From the NCBI RefSeq assembly GCF_000092925.1, contig NC_014217.1, forward strand, positions 372,001 through 436,000: a DNA stretch of 64,000 nucleotides, given 5' to 3'. Both the position numbers and the translations under genes were made by a program. Below the pieces are notes generated by a model that searched no databases, was not told the DNA's origin, and saw only the letters and a program-made list of their open reading frames with translations. Below are positions 42,860 through 50,096 of this stretch, in pieces; the first letter of the stretch is position 1, and each line of letters opens with the position of its first letter. This DNA comes from Ancylobacter novellus DSM 506. GTDB taxonomy: Bacteria > Pseudomonadota > Alphaproteobacteria > Rhizobiales > Xanthobacteraceae.

Positions 42860-43315
42860 ATGCGACTGACCCGCTACTCCGATTACGCCATGCGCGTGAT
42901 GCTCTATCTCGCGGCACGCGGCGACCGTCCGTGCTCCATATCGGAGATGGCGGCAGCCTACGGTATTTCGCAGAACCACCTGATGAAGGTCATGAACGAC
43001 CTAGGGCGGGCCGGCTATGTGGCGAGCACGCGCGGGCGCAATGGCGGCTTCCGGCTGGCGCGGCCGGCGAACGAGATCGTGGTTGGCGACCTGCTGCGGC
43101 ACACCGAGGACGATCTCGACCTCGTCGATTGCCCGCGTTGCGTGCTGTCGCGCGGCTGCGGCCTATCCTCGGTGCTGGACGAGGCGCTGATGGCGTTCCT
43201 CGCCGTGCTCGACCGCTACACGCTGGCGGACCTCATCGACCGGCGGCAGGGCTTCCAGAGCCTGCTGCTTTCCCTCGATTCCGGCATGGGCCGGATTCAG
43301 CCCGGACTGGCGTGA
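42860..43315 (+). CDS. nsrR: Rrf2 family transcriptional regulator, NsrR-like
   Basis: This is a 151-residue winged-helix regulator. The N-terminus MRLTRYSDYAMRVMLYLA and the helix ISEMAAAYGISQNHLMKV are characteristic of NsrR. Three cysteines in DCPRCVLSRGCGL are placed where NsrR binds its NO-sensing iron-sulfur cluster, though the first gap is C-x2-C, shorter than the C-x4-C of E. coli NsrR. The C-terminal helix DRYTLADLIDRR also matches. It is divergent from the PAS-reductase across an NsrR-like palindrome and overlaps the HPP gene by one base. It probably represses NO-response genes. Confidence 0.88.
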   Translation: MRLTRYSDYAMRVMLYLAARGDRPCSISEMAAAYGISQNHLMKVMNDLGRAGYVASTRGRNGGFRLARPANEIVVGDLLRHTEDDLDLVDCPRCVLSRGCGLSSVLDEALMAFLAVLDRYTLADLIDRRQGFQSLLLSLDSGMGRIQPGLA

Positions 43316-44478
43316 TGGCCGTTTCCACCACTGCCCTCGTCCTGGTGTCATCGGCCGGGCTGCTCGTCGCCTGCGTGGCGGGCGCGCGTCCGCGGCCATC
43401 CCCCCTGGCGATGCATTTGGAGTGGGCCTTGTCAGCCTTTGCACGCATAAGACTGTTCCGTCCGATCCTCGCCGGCGCCACGCTGCGCGACCGTATCCTC
43501 GCTTGCCTCGGTGCCCTCGTCGGCATCGCGCTGACCGCCTTTGTCAGCGCCGTGGCGGCGGGGAACGTGACTGATCTCCTGTGGATCGTGCCGCCCATGG
43601 GCGCCTCGGCCGTGCTGCTGTTCGCCGTGCCGGCGAGCCCGATGGCGCAGCCCTGGCCGGCCATCGGCGGCAACGTCATCTCGGCGCTGATCGGCATCGC
43701 GGTCGCCCATTTCATGCCGCTGTCGGCGCTTTCTGCCGGCATCGCGGTCGCCAGCGCCATCGCCGCCATGTCGCTGCTGCGCTGCCTGCACCCGCCGGGC
43801 GGCGCGGCGGCGCTGGTCGGCCTCTTCGCCGGCGCGTCCTCGAGCTATTGGTTCCCGCTGATGCCGGTGGGCGTGAACGCCGTCATCCTGACGGCCAGCG
43901 CCTGGGTCTATCACCGGATGTCGGGCCATACCTACCCGCACGCGCCCGCCGCCCCGGCCGCGGCGCCGAAGCCGACGCAGGAACTGCCCTGGACCTTCAG
44001 CCGCTCCGATGTCGCCTCCGCCCTCGAGGAGATGGGCGAGACCTTCGACATCGACACCGCGGACCTGGAGACGCTGCTGCGCACCATCGAGCAGCGGGCG
44101 CTGGCGCGTTCCTACAAGCAGCTGACCTGCCGCGAGCTGATGTCCACCGGCCTCATCTCGGTCGCCGCTTCGGCCGCGCCCGAGGAGGCGCGCGCCAAGC
44201 TGGTGGCGAGCGACGTGCGCCGGCTGCCGGTGCTCGACACTGACGGCCGCATCGTCGGCGCCGTCGGCCTGCGCGATCTCATCCGTCCCGCGGCGACGGT
44301 CCGCGCACTGATGACGCCTGCCGCGACGGCGACGCCGGAGGCGCACGCCATCGATCTGCTGGGCCGCTACGCCCATGACCGCGTCCACGCGGTCTTCGTG
44401 GTCGATGAGGATCGCAAGCCCATCGGCGTGGTGACCGAGGCCGACTGGCTGGCGGTGCTGACGCGCGGGCTGGAGTGA
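43315..44478 (+). CDS. HPP family membrane protein with CBS domains (probable nitrite transporter)
   Basis: This is a 387-residue protein. The N-terminal half has about four to five membrane helices and the diagnostic HPP motif LHPPGGAAALVGL near residue 160. The C-terminal half (residues about 255-387) has two CBS modules (LMSTGLISVAASAAPEEARAKL; MTPAATATPEAHAIDLLG). HPP proteins of cyanobacteria and chloroplasts transport nitrite. Here the gene is coupled to nsrR (TGATG) and lies at the end of the nitrate island, which supports nitrite movement under NO control. ATG 43411 is an alternative start. Confidence 0.83.
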   Translation: MAVSTTALVLVSSAGLLVACVAGARPRPSPLAMHLEWALSAFARIRLFRPILAGATLRDRILACLGALVGIALTAFVSAVAAGNVTDLLWIVPPMGASAVLLFAVPASPMAQPWPAIGGNVISALIGIAVAHFMPLSALSAGIAVASAIAAMSLLRCLHPPGGAAALVGLFAGASSSYWFPLMPVGVNAVILTASAWVYHRMSGHTYPHAPAAPAAAPKPTQELPWTFSRSDVASALEEMGETFDIDTADLETLLRTIEQRALARSYKQLTCRELMSTGLISVAASAAPEEARAKLVASDVRRLPVLDTDGRIVGAVGLRDLIRPAATVRALMTPAATATPEAHAIDLLGRYAHDRVHAVFVVDEDRKPIGVVTEADWLAVLTRGLE

Positions 44479-44482
44479 GGGC

Positions 44483-44920
44483 TCAGGCCCTCTCCTCGTC
44501 CAGCAGCGCCAGCGTCGCCTTGTCCATGTCGCCGGCGCATCCGAGGTCGAGCGCCCGGCGGAACACGCTGTCGGGCGCATCGCAGGCTAGCGCGAATAGC
44601 GTCATGGACGAGCGGAACTTCATGTCGTCCGGGCTGCCGAAGATGTCGTGCAGTGACCGGCCGCTCTCCAACGGCACCGCCTGCGTGGCGCGCTCCAGCC
44701 GCGGCCCGAGCACGGGATGGGCGAGATAGGCCCGCGCCTCCTTCAGCGAGCCGATGCCGTAGAACTCGGCCGTCGGCGAGCGGCCGAGCCCGCGCAGCTG
44801 CGGGAAGATGAACCACATCCAGTGGCTGCGCTTGCGCCCGGCGCGCAGCTCCGCGACCGCCGTGTCGAAGACCGTCTCCTGCGCGCTGACGAAGCGCTTG
44901 AGGTCATAGGGATCGTCCAC
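44483..44920 (-). CDS. DUF1810 family protein
   Basis: This is a 145-residue cytoplasmic protein of the DUF1810 family, recognised by the N-terminal DLKRFVSAQ, the KRSHWMWFIFPQLRGLG block, the YGI and RAYLAHPVLG segments, and the C-terminal FRRALD. Members are calpastatin-like by old name but have no established role. The start is GTG 44920 with GGGAGA upstream. It converges with the HPP gene, 4 bases between stops, and is divergent from the PPC gene. No functional link to nitrate genes is evident. Confidence 0.85.
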   Translation of the reverse strand: MDDPYDLKRFVSAQETVFDTAVAELRAGRKRSHWMWFIFPQLRGLGRSPTAEFYGIGSLKEARAYLAHPVLGPRLERATQAVPLESGRSLHDIFGSPDDMKFRSSMTLFALACDAPDSVFRRALDLGCAGDMDKATLALLDEERA

Positions 44921-44994
44921 GATCCGTCTCCCGCGGAACCATGCCGGCGGCCCTGCCGTTCCCCGTTCAGGCAGGAAACTAGGGTCGGTCTGAG

Positions 44995-45441
44995 ATGAAA
45001 TCCAAGTTGCTCGGCGAAGGCGAGGGTGGTCGCCTGTTCGCGCTCGTGCTCGATCCCGGCGAAGAGGCGTTCGCCGCCATCCGCGACTTCGCCGCGAAGG
45101 AGGGGATCAGTGCCGCCTCCGTCACCGCCATCGGCGCCTTCTCGCGGGCGACGGTCGGCTGGTTCGATTTCGACACCAGGGACTATCGCCGCATCCCGGT
45201 CGAGGAGCAGTGCGAGGTGCTGAGCGCGCTCGGCGACATCGCCCGCGACGACGACGGCAAGGCGAGCCTGCATCTGCACGCCGTACTCGGCCTGTCCGAC
45301 GGCTCGACCCGCGGCGGGCACCTGCTCGACGGCATTGTCCGGCCGACGCTGGAGGTGATGATCACCGAGACCCCGGCGCATCTGCACCGCCGAAAGCGCC
45401 CCGGCCTCGGCATCTCGCTCATCGACCTCGGCAGCGGGTGA
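44995..45441 (+). CDS. PPC (DUF296) domain-containing protein
   Basis: This is a 148-residue single-domain PPC protein. The PPC fold is seen as [15 protein letters not shown], then [18 protein letters not shown], the metal-binding-like [20 protein letters not shown] and a final [12 protein letters not shown]. Bacterial members form trimers. The histidines in LHLHA and GGHLL may bind a metal. Function is unknown in bacteria, though the domain accompanies AT-hook DNA-binding modules in plants. It lies about 70 bases before glutaminase on the same strand. Confidence 0.85.
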   Translation: MKSKLLGEGEGGRLFALVLDPGEEAFAAIRDFAAKEGISAASVTAIGAFSRATVGWFDFDTRDYRRIPVEEQCEVLSALGDIARDDDGKASLHLHAVLGLSDGSTRGGHLLDGIVRPTLEVMITETPAHLHRRKRPGLGISLIDLGSG

Positions 45442-45514
45442 GCGCGCGGCACTGGCGTTGCACGGGCCGGATGCGGTAATCCCCGCCATCCCGCAGCCGA
45501 AGGTGACGAACCCC

Positions 45515-46441
45515 GTGCCCGATCTCGAACGCATCGTCAGCGACATCGCCGAGGAGATGCGCGCCCGCCCGGACCGCGGCGAGGTCGCGACCTATATCCC
45601 CGAGCTCGCCCGTGCCGACCCCAATGCCTTCGGCATCGCCGTCATCGCGGCGGACGGGCAGGTGGCAGTGGGCGGCGACGCCGACGTGCCCTTCTCCATC
45701 CAGAGCGTCTCCAAGGTGTTCACGCTCACTTTGGCGCTGGGCAAGATCGGCAACCTGTTGTGGAAGCGGGTGGGGCGCGAGCCCTCGGGCAGCCCGTTCA
45801 ACTCCATCGTCCAGCTGGAGGCCGAGCACGGCATCCCGCGCAACCCCTTCATCAATGCCGGTGCCATCGCGGTGACCGACGTCATCCTTTCCGGCCACCA
45901 GCCGCGCGAGGCGCTGGGCGAGATCCTGCGCTTCATGCACTTCCTCGCTGAGGACAGTTCGATCGGCATCGACGAGGCGGTCGCCGCCTCCGAGCAACGG
46001 ACCGGCTTCCGCAACCGGGCGCTCGCCAACTACATGAAGTCGTTCGACGTGCTGGAGAACCCGGTCGACTACACGCTGGGCGTCTATTTCCACCACTGCG
46101 CCATCGCCATGAGCTGCCGGCAGCTCGCCATGGCCGCGCGCTTCCTCGCCCATGGCGGGCGCAATCCGTCGACCGGCTTCTCGGTGGTGTCCGCGGAGCG
46201 GGCGCGGCGCATCAACGCCATCATGCTCACCTGCGGCCACTATGACGGCTCGGGCGAGTTCGCCTACCGCGTCGGCCTGCCGGGAAAGAGCGGGGTGGGG
46301 GGAGGCATCCTTGCCATCGCCCCGGGCAAGGCGTCGATCGCGGTGTGGTCGCCGGGGCTCGACGCCAGCGGCAATTCGCATCTCGGCCGCATCGCGCTGG
46401 AGGCACTGACCCAGCGGCTCGGCTGGTCGGTGTTCGGCTGA
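45515..46441 (+). CDS. glsA: Glutaminase A
   Basis: This is a 308-residue cytoplasmic glutaminase converting glutamine to glutamate and ammonia. It has the beta-lactamase-like serine fold with [10 protein letters not shown] (catalytic Ser and Lys), [22 protein letters not shown], and AKSGVGGG-like [15 protein letters not shown] 45515 gives the usual family length and has GAAGGTG upstream; a GTG at 45500 and a TTG at 45458 are in frame and cannot be excluded. It converges with gstI across a strong bidirectional terminator, in a nitrogen-metabolism neighbourhood. Confidence 0.92.
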   Translation: MPDLERIVSDIAEEMRARPDRGEVATYIPELARADPNAFGIAVIAADGQVAVGGDADVPFSIQSVSKVFTLTLALGKIGNLLWKRVGREPSGSPFNSIVQLEAEHGIPRNPFINAGAIAVTDVILSGHQPREALGEILRFMHFLAEDSSIGIDEAVAASEQRTGFRNRALANYMKSFDVLENPVDYTLGVYFHHCAIAMSCRQLAMAARFLAHGGRNPSTGFSVVSAERARRINAIMLTCGHYDGSGEFAYRVGLPGKSGVGGGILAIAPGKASIAVWSPGLDASGNSHLGRIALEALTQRLGWSVFG

Positions 46442-46468
46442 GGCAGCCTAGAGCGCGTCAGATACGAC

Positions 46469-46500
46469 AAGAGGGCCGGACGGTCGGTCGCGGCCCTCTT
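46469..46500. terminator. Bidirectional terminator between glsA and gstI
   Basis: AAGAGGGCCG (46469-46478) and CGGCCCTCTT (46491-46500) are exact complements with a 12-base loop. The A-rich and T-rich stem ends could act in both directions between two convergent genes. Confidence 0.6.
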
Positions 46501-46565
46501 GGTAAGGCGTGGATGATGCGCGATGCGCAGAACGGAAGTCTCGCTCGTGAAGGCACGGGTCGACG

Positions 46566-46751
46566 TCAGTTCTTGGGGCCAGCGTCTTCCCGAATGGCCT
46601 CTTCGTGGTACCAGCTGCCGAAGATGACGGCCGGGTTTACCTTGAGCGGCTCGGAAGCGCGAAGCTCGGCGCGACGGGCGGCAAGACCCGCGCGGCCACC
46701 GACAGGGAACTGGACGATCTGCGCGCTTGCGCGCTGGATGTTGGTACGCAT
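46566..46751 (-). CDS. gstI: GstI-like (DUF2735) small protein, glutamine synthetase II translational inhibitor
   Basis: This is a 61-residue basic protein of the DUF2735 family: MRTNIQRASAQIVQFPVGGR opens it, followed by a mixed basic stretch and VIFGSWYHEEAI. In Rhizobium leguminosarum the divergent small gene gstI next to glnII encodes such a protein, which inhibits glnII translation. The same divergent arrangement is seen here, with 450 bases between the starts. AAGGAG lies nine bases before ATG 46751. An out-of-frame ATG a few bases upstream overlaps the start and might lower its expression. Confidence 0.85.
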   Translation of the reverse strand: MRTNIQRASAQIVQFPVGGRAGLAARRAELRASEPLKVNPAVIFGSWYHEEAIREDAGPKN

Positions 46752-46818
46752 TGCACATTTCTCCTTTCCCGCTGCGCGTTCCTGCGTCAGCGTTTAAGCC
46801 TATATAGCACCTTCTGCA

Positions 46819-46886
46819 TGGCGTTTGCGCAATATGCACATTTTGCGATCACAATGAGGGCAGAAATTGTGCAGCGCCAAACGCCA
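46819..46886. repeat. Nested inverted repeats in the gstI-glnII intergenic region
   Basis: The outer arms TGGCGTTT (46819-46826) and AAACGCCA (46879-46886), with nearby matching GCGC, enclose TGCAC (46835-46839) and GTGCA (46869-46873). TGCAC/GTGCA are NtrC-type half sites, although their spacing is wider than the usual single site. They lie between gstI and the glnII sigma-54 promoter, where NtrC would repress gstI and activate glnII. Confidence 0.45.
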
Positions 46887-47089
46887 CGGCCGATGCTGAC
46901 GCATCAACGGCCATAGCGCCGCTTTGGTTGCCTGCGCGCGTGCGCCGCAATGTCGTCCGCAATCGTGCCGGTTTCGGCCAAGCCGTGCTGGCGACAGGCG
47001 AATCACGCCGCCGCGCGCCCTCCCGCAGCGCGCCCACCCGCTGATGCCGGCAAAGGAATGCGCCTGTGGCGGCGCGCCGTCTCTCCATT
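46887..47089. other. Upstream region of the glnII promoter
   Basis: About 200 bases between the inverted repeat and the sigma-54 promoter contain no supported gene. This would be the DNA loop between enhancer-bound activator and the promoter. No further clear motif was seen. Confidence 0.4.
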
Positions 47090-47105
47090 TGGCACGGTAA
47101 ATGCT
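47090..47105 (+). promoter_or_regulatory. Sigma-54 (RpoN) promoter of glnII
   Basis: TGGCACG, four bases, then ATGCT matches the RpoN consensus TGGCACG-N4-TTGCW with one mismatch and the required GG-to-GC spacing. The start would be near 47117, giving a leader of about 85 bases. RpoN/NtrC control is the rule for glnII in rhizobia. Confidence 0.75.
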
Positions 47106-47201
47106 TCTACGAGCGGTAGCGGTTGGCGGTCGACTTTCTCGCACGGCCGGCACAGCGACGGGGGCCTCGGCTCCGGTCCATCAGCTCATGAGAGACACGC
47201 A

Positions 47202-48236
47202 ATGACGAAGTATAAGCTCGAGTACATTTGGCTCGACGGCTACAAGCCGACCCCGAACCTGCGCGGCAAGACGCAGATCAAGGAATTCGACCACTTCCCC
47301 TCGCTTGAGGAGCTCCCGCTGTGGGGCTTCGACGGTTCGTCCACGGAGCAGGCCGAGGGTCGCAGCTCCGACTGCGTGCTGAAGCCCGTCGCGATCTATC
47401 CCGATCCGGCCCGCAAGAACGGCGCCCTGGTGATGTGCGAAGTGATGATGCCGGACGGCGTCACCCCGCACGCCACCAATGCGCGCGCCACCATCCTGGA
47501 CGACGAAGGCGCCTGGTTCGGCTTCGAGCAGGAGTACTTCTTCTACAAGGACGGCCGCCCGCTCGGCTTCCCCGAGCACGGCTACCCGGCCCCGCAGGGC
47601 CCGTACTACACCGGCGTCGGCTTCAAGAATGTCGGCGACATCGCCCGCGAGATCGTCGAGGAGCACCTTGAGCTCTGCCTCGAGGCCGGCATCAACCACG
47701 AAGGCATCAACGCGGAAGTCGCGAAGGGCCAGTGGGAATTCCAGATCTTCGGCAAGGGCTCCAAGAAGGCCGCCGACGAAGTGTGGATGGCCCGCTACCT
47801 GCTGCTCCGCCTGACCGAGAAGTACGGCGTGGACATCGAGTTCCACTGCAAGCCGCTCGGCGATACCGACTGGAACGGCTCGGGCATGCACTGCAACTTC
47901 TCCACGAAGTTCATGCGTGAAGTGGGCGGCAAGGACTATTTCGAGGCCCTGATGGCGGCTTTCGCCAAGAACCTCGACGACCACATCGCCGTCTACGGCC
48001 CGGACAACCACATGCGCCTGACCGGCAAGCATGAGACGGCGCCGTGGAACAAGTTCTCCTACGGCGTGGCCGACCGCGGCGCTTCCATCCGCGTGCCGCA
48101 CTCGTTCATCCGCAACGACTACAAGGGCTATCTTGAGGATCGCCGCCCGAATTCCCAGGGCGACCCCTACCAGATCGCTTCCCAGGTCCTGAAGACGATC
48201 TCGGAAGTCGACACAAAGGCCGCCGCTGCGGCGTGA
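47202..48236 (+). CDS. glnII: Glutamine synthetase type II
   Basis: This is a 344-residue eukaryote-like GSII that makes glutamine from glutamate, ammonia and ATP. It starts MTKYKLEYIWLDGYKPTPNL and contains LPLWGFDGSSTEQAEG, GFEQEYFFYKDGRP (metal-binding glutamates), GINAEVAKGQWEFQIFG and NHMRLTGKHET, all family hallmarks. Length is normal and no adenylylation region of GSI type is present. It has its own sigma-54 promoter, a divergent gstI inhibitor gene and a strong terminator. Together with the nitrate island it assimilates the ammonium produced. Confidence 0.96.
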   Translation: MTKYKLEYIWLDGYKPTPNLRGKTQIKEFDHFPSLEELPLWGFDGSSTEQAEGRSSDCVLKPVAIYPDPARKNGALVMCEVMMPDGVTPHATNARATILDDEGAWFGFEQEYFFYKDGRPLGFPEHGYPAPQGPYYTGVGFKNVGDIAREIVEEHLELCLEAGINHEGINAEVAKGQWEFQIFGKGSKKAADEVWMARYLLLRLTEKYGVDIEFHCKPLGDTDWNGSGMHCNFSTKFMREVGGKDYFEALMAAFAKNLDDHIAVYGPDNHMRLTGKHETAPWNKFSYGVADRGASIRVPHSFIRNDYKGYLEDRRPNSQGDPYQIASQVLKTISEVDTKAAAAA

Positions 48237-48313
48237 GGAATTGCGCGGCGGGCCGGGCCTTCGGGTTCCCGCCCGCCGCCGCTGCCTCCTGAGACGGGCC
48301 GACCGTCTCCCTC

Positions 48314-48349
48314 AAGCCAGTCCCGTCCGCGGGGCTGGCTTTTGTTTTT
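48314..48349 (+). terminator. Intrinsic terminator after glnII
   Basis: AAGCCAG (48314-48320) pairs with CTGGCTT (48335-48341), with further G-C pairs inside, and is followed by a T-rich tract to 48349. It lies about 80 bases after glnII; a further strong hairpin near 48245-48280 precedes it. Confidence 0.75.
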
Positions 48350-48380
48350 GGCCGCGCGAGACGTCGGCAATCATCACGAC

Positions 48381-48475
48381 GTCATGCCCGGGCTTGACCC
48401 GGGCATCCACGACTTGAGACTGGGCTGCTGGGTGTCCCCGAAGTCGTGGATGGCCGGGCCGAGCCCGGCCATGAC
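48381..48475. repeat. Dispersed palindromic repeat, copy B (large inverted repeat)
   Basis: Two arms of about 35 bases (48381-48415 and 48441-48475) are near-complete inverted copies, each containing its own palindrome around GGGCTTGACCC or GGCCGAGCCC. It shares the core GGGCTTGACCCGG with copies at 30048 and 58648. It occupies the gap between glnII and the cardiolipin synthase gene. Confidence 0.75.
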
Positions 48476-48519
48476 GACAGCGTGGGGTGGATGCCGCGCT
48501 CCGGAGATGGCGAGGCAGC

Positions 48520-49950
48520 TCACAAATACGGCGAGGCCAGCCAGATGGCGCGGTTGCGCAGCTTCTCCAGGAAGGGGCGCCGCGCCAGTGTCCCCAGCGT
48601 CTCCGGCCGCGACGCGGCCATCATCGCGGCGACGCGCGTCTCGATCGCCGTGGCGATCGTCGGATCGTAGAGTTCGAGGTCGAGCTCGAAATTGAGCCGC
48701 AGGCTGCGCGGGTCGAGGTTGGACGAGCCGACATAGGCCCAGCATCCGTCCACCGCCATCAGCTTGGAATGGTCGAACATCCCCTCTGCCCGCCACACCC
48801 TGCACTCGCCGGCGATCACCTGGTCGAGTTGGGCGGTCATGGCGTAGTCGACCAGCTTCAGATTGTTGGCGGAGGGGATGACGATGTCGACCTCGACACC
48901 CCGGCGCCCGGCCACGGTGAGCGCGCCGATGAGCTGCTGGTCGGGCAGGAAATAGGGCGAGCAGACATGCACGCGGCTCTGCGCCACGGCGAGCGCGCCC
49001 ATGATCATGTTGTGGGCGCTGGCGAGGTTGCGGTCGGGGCCGGAGGGCACGACGCGCACTGCCACCGGGCCATGAGTTCCCTGCGGCGCCTCCGCCCAGG
49101 CCGGGCCGTCGAGGAACTCGTCGGTGGTGAAGGACCAGTCCTGGCTGAACACGGTGAGCAACTGCTCCACCGCCGGCCCCTCGACGCGGAAATGCGTGTC
49201 GCGGGCGGGATCGTCGCCGCCGAACGCGGCCATGAACTGGGCGCGGATATTCATGCCGCCGGTGAAGGCGAGGCCGCCATCGACGATCAGCATCTTCCGG
49301 TGGCTGCGCAGGTTCGCGTAGGGCAGGCGCAGGCCGATCAGATTGCCCATGAAAAGGTCGACGGTGACGCCGCCCTCCATCAGCCGCCCGACGATGGAGG
49401 GGCGCGAATAGCGCGCGCCGATGGCATCGATCAGCACGCGCACGGCGACGCCGCGCTTGTGCGCCTCGATCAGCGCATCGGCGAACTGCACCCCGACCGG
49501 GTCGTTGTCGAAGATGTAGCTGGAGAGCGCGACATGCCGCTTCGCCGCGCGGATGGCGTCGAGCATGGCGGGATAGGCGGCATCGCCGCTGTCGAGCAGC
49601 TCGACCGCATTGCCGGTGGTGAGCGGGAAGGCGGCGACGCGGTCGCCCAGCCGCTTCATCGCCGAGAGGCTGGGCGAGAGGGCGATGGCGATGGGCGGGC
49701 GCTCATGGTGGCGCCGGCGGTCCTGGCTGGCGCGGCGGCGGCCGGCGGCGCTCTGGCGAATGCGGTTGATGCCGGCGACCAGATAGAGGAAGGCGCCGAC
49801 GAAGGGCGACAGCAGGATGACGCCGACCCAGCCGATGGCGGCGCGCACATCGTCCTTCGTCATCGCCGCATGGATCGCCGCCACAACGCCGATGGCGGCG
49901 CTCGTGACGAGCGTTATGTGCGGCCAGTATTCCGACAGGAAACGAAGCAT
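48520..49950 (-). CDS. cls: Cardiolipin synthase (phospholipase D family)
   Basis: This is a 476-residue membrane-bound enzyme that joins phosphatidylglycerol molecules into cardiolipin. Two N-terminal membrane helices (residues about 8-30 and 38-60) precede two phospholipase D domains with HKD motifs HRKMLIVDG and HSKLMAVDG, each followed by the GG or SSN segment (GGMNIRAQ; GSSNLDPRSL). Length fits ClsA-type synthases. It is a single gene on the minus strand, between the glnII terminator region and the lon terminator. Confidence 0.93.
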   Translation of the reverse strand: MLRFLSEYWPHITLVTSAAIGVVAAIHAAMTKDDVRAAIGWVGVILLSPFVGAFLYLVAGINRIRQSAAGRRRASQDRRRHHERPPIAIALSPSLSAMKRLGDRVAAFPLTTGNAVELLDSGDAAYPAMLDAIRAAKRHVALSSYIFDNDPVGVQFADALIEAHKRGVAVRVLIDAIGARYSRPSIVGRLMEGGVTVDLFMGNLIGLRLPYANLRSHRKMLIVDGGLAFTGGMNIRAQFMAAFGGDDPARDTHFRVEGPAVEQLLTVFSQDWSFTTDEFLDGPAWAEAPQGTHGPVAVRVVPSGPDRNLASAHNMIMGALAVAQSRVHVCSPYFLPDQQLIGALTVAGRRGVEVDIVIPSANNLKLVDYAMTAQLDQVIAGECRVWRAEGMFDHSKLMAVDGCWAYVGSSNLDPRSLRLNFELDLELYDPTIATAIETRVAAMMAASRPETLGTLARRPFLEKLRNRAIWLASPYL

Positions 49951-50051
49951 GAGGACGGCCTATGGATGCACCGTCTCTAGCCGGTAATCGGCGCAGCGTC
50001 ATCCCCGCGCCGTCCAGACTGACGTAACGGCAGATGGCATCGTGGTGAGCG

Positions 50052-50090
50052 GAAAAAGAAACCGCCCCGGAAACGCTTCCGGGGCGGTTT
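50052..50090 (-). terminator. Intrinsic terminator of the hsp20-lon operon
   Basis: A perfect 12-bp stem, AAACCGCCCCGG (50059-50070) with CCGGGGCGGTTT (50079-50090), has an 8-base loop. On the minus strand it is followed by a T-rich tract (complement of 50052-50058). It lies just after the lon stop. Confidence 0.85.
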
Positions 50091-50096
50091 GTGGTG

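Noticed and set aside
46264..46839. Alternative minus-strand frame overlapping gstI from an upstream ATG
   Set aside because: Its first ATG-containing stretch overlaps the gstI ribosome site, but its product lacks any family features, while the gstI frame encodes a DUF2735 protein.
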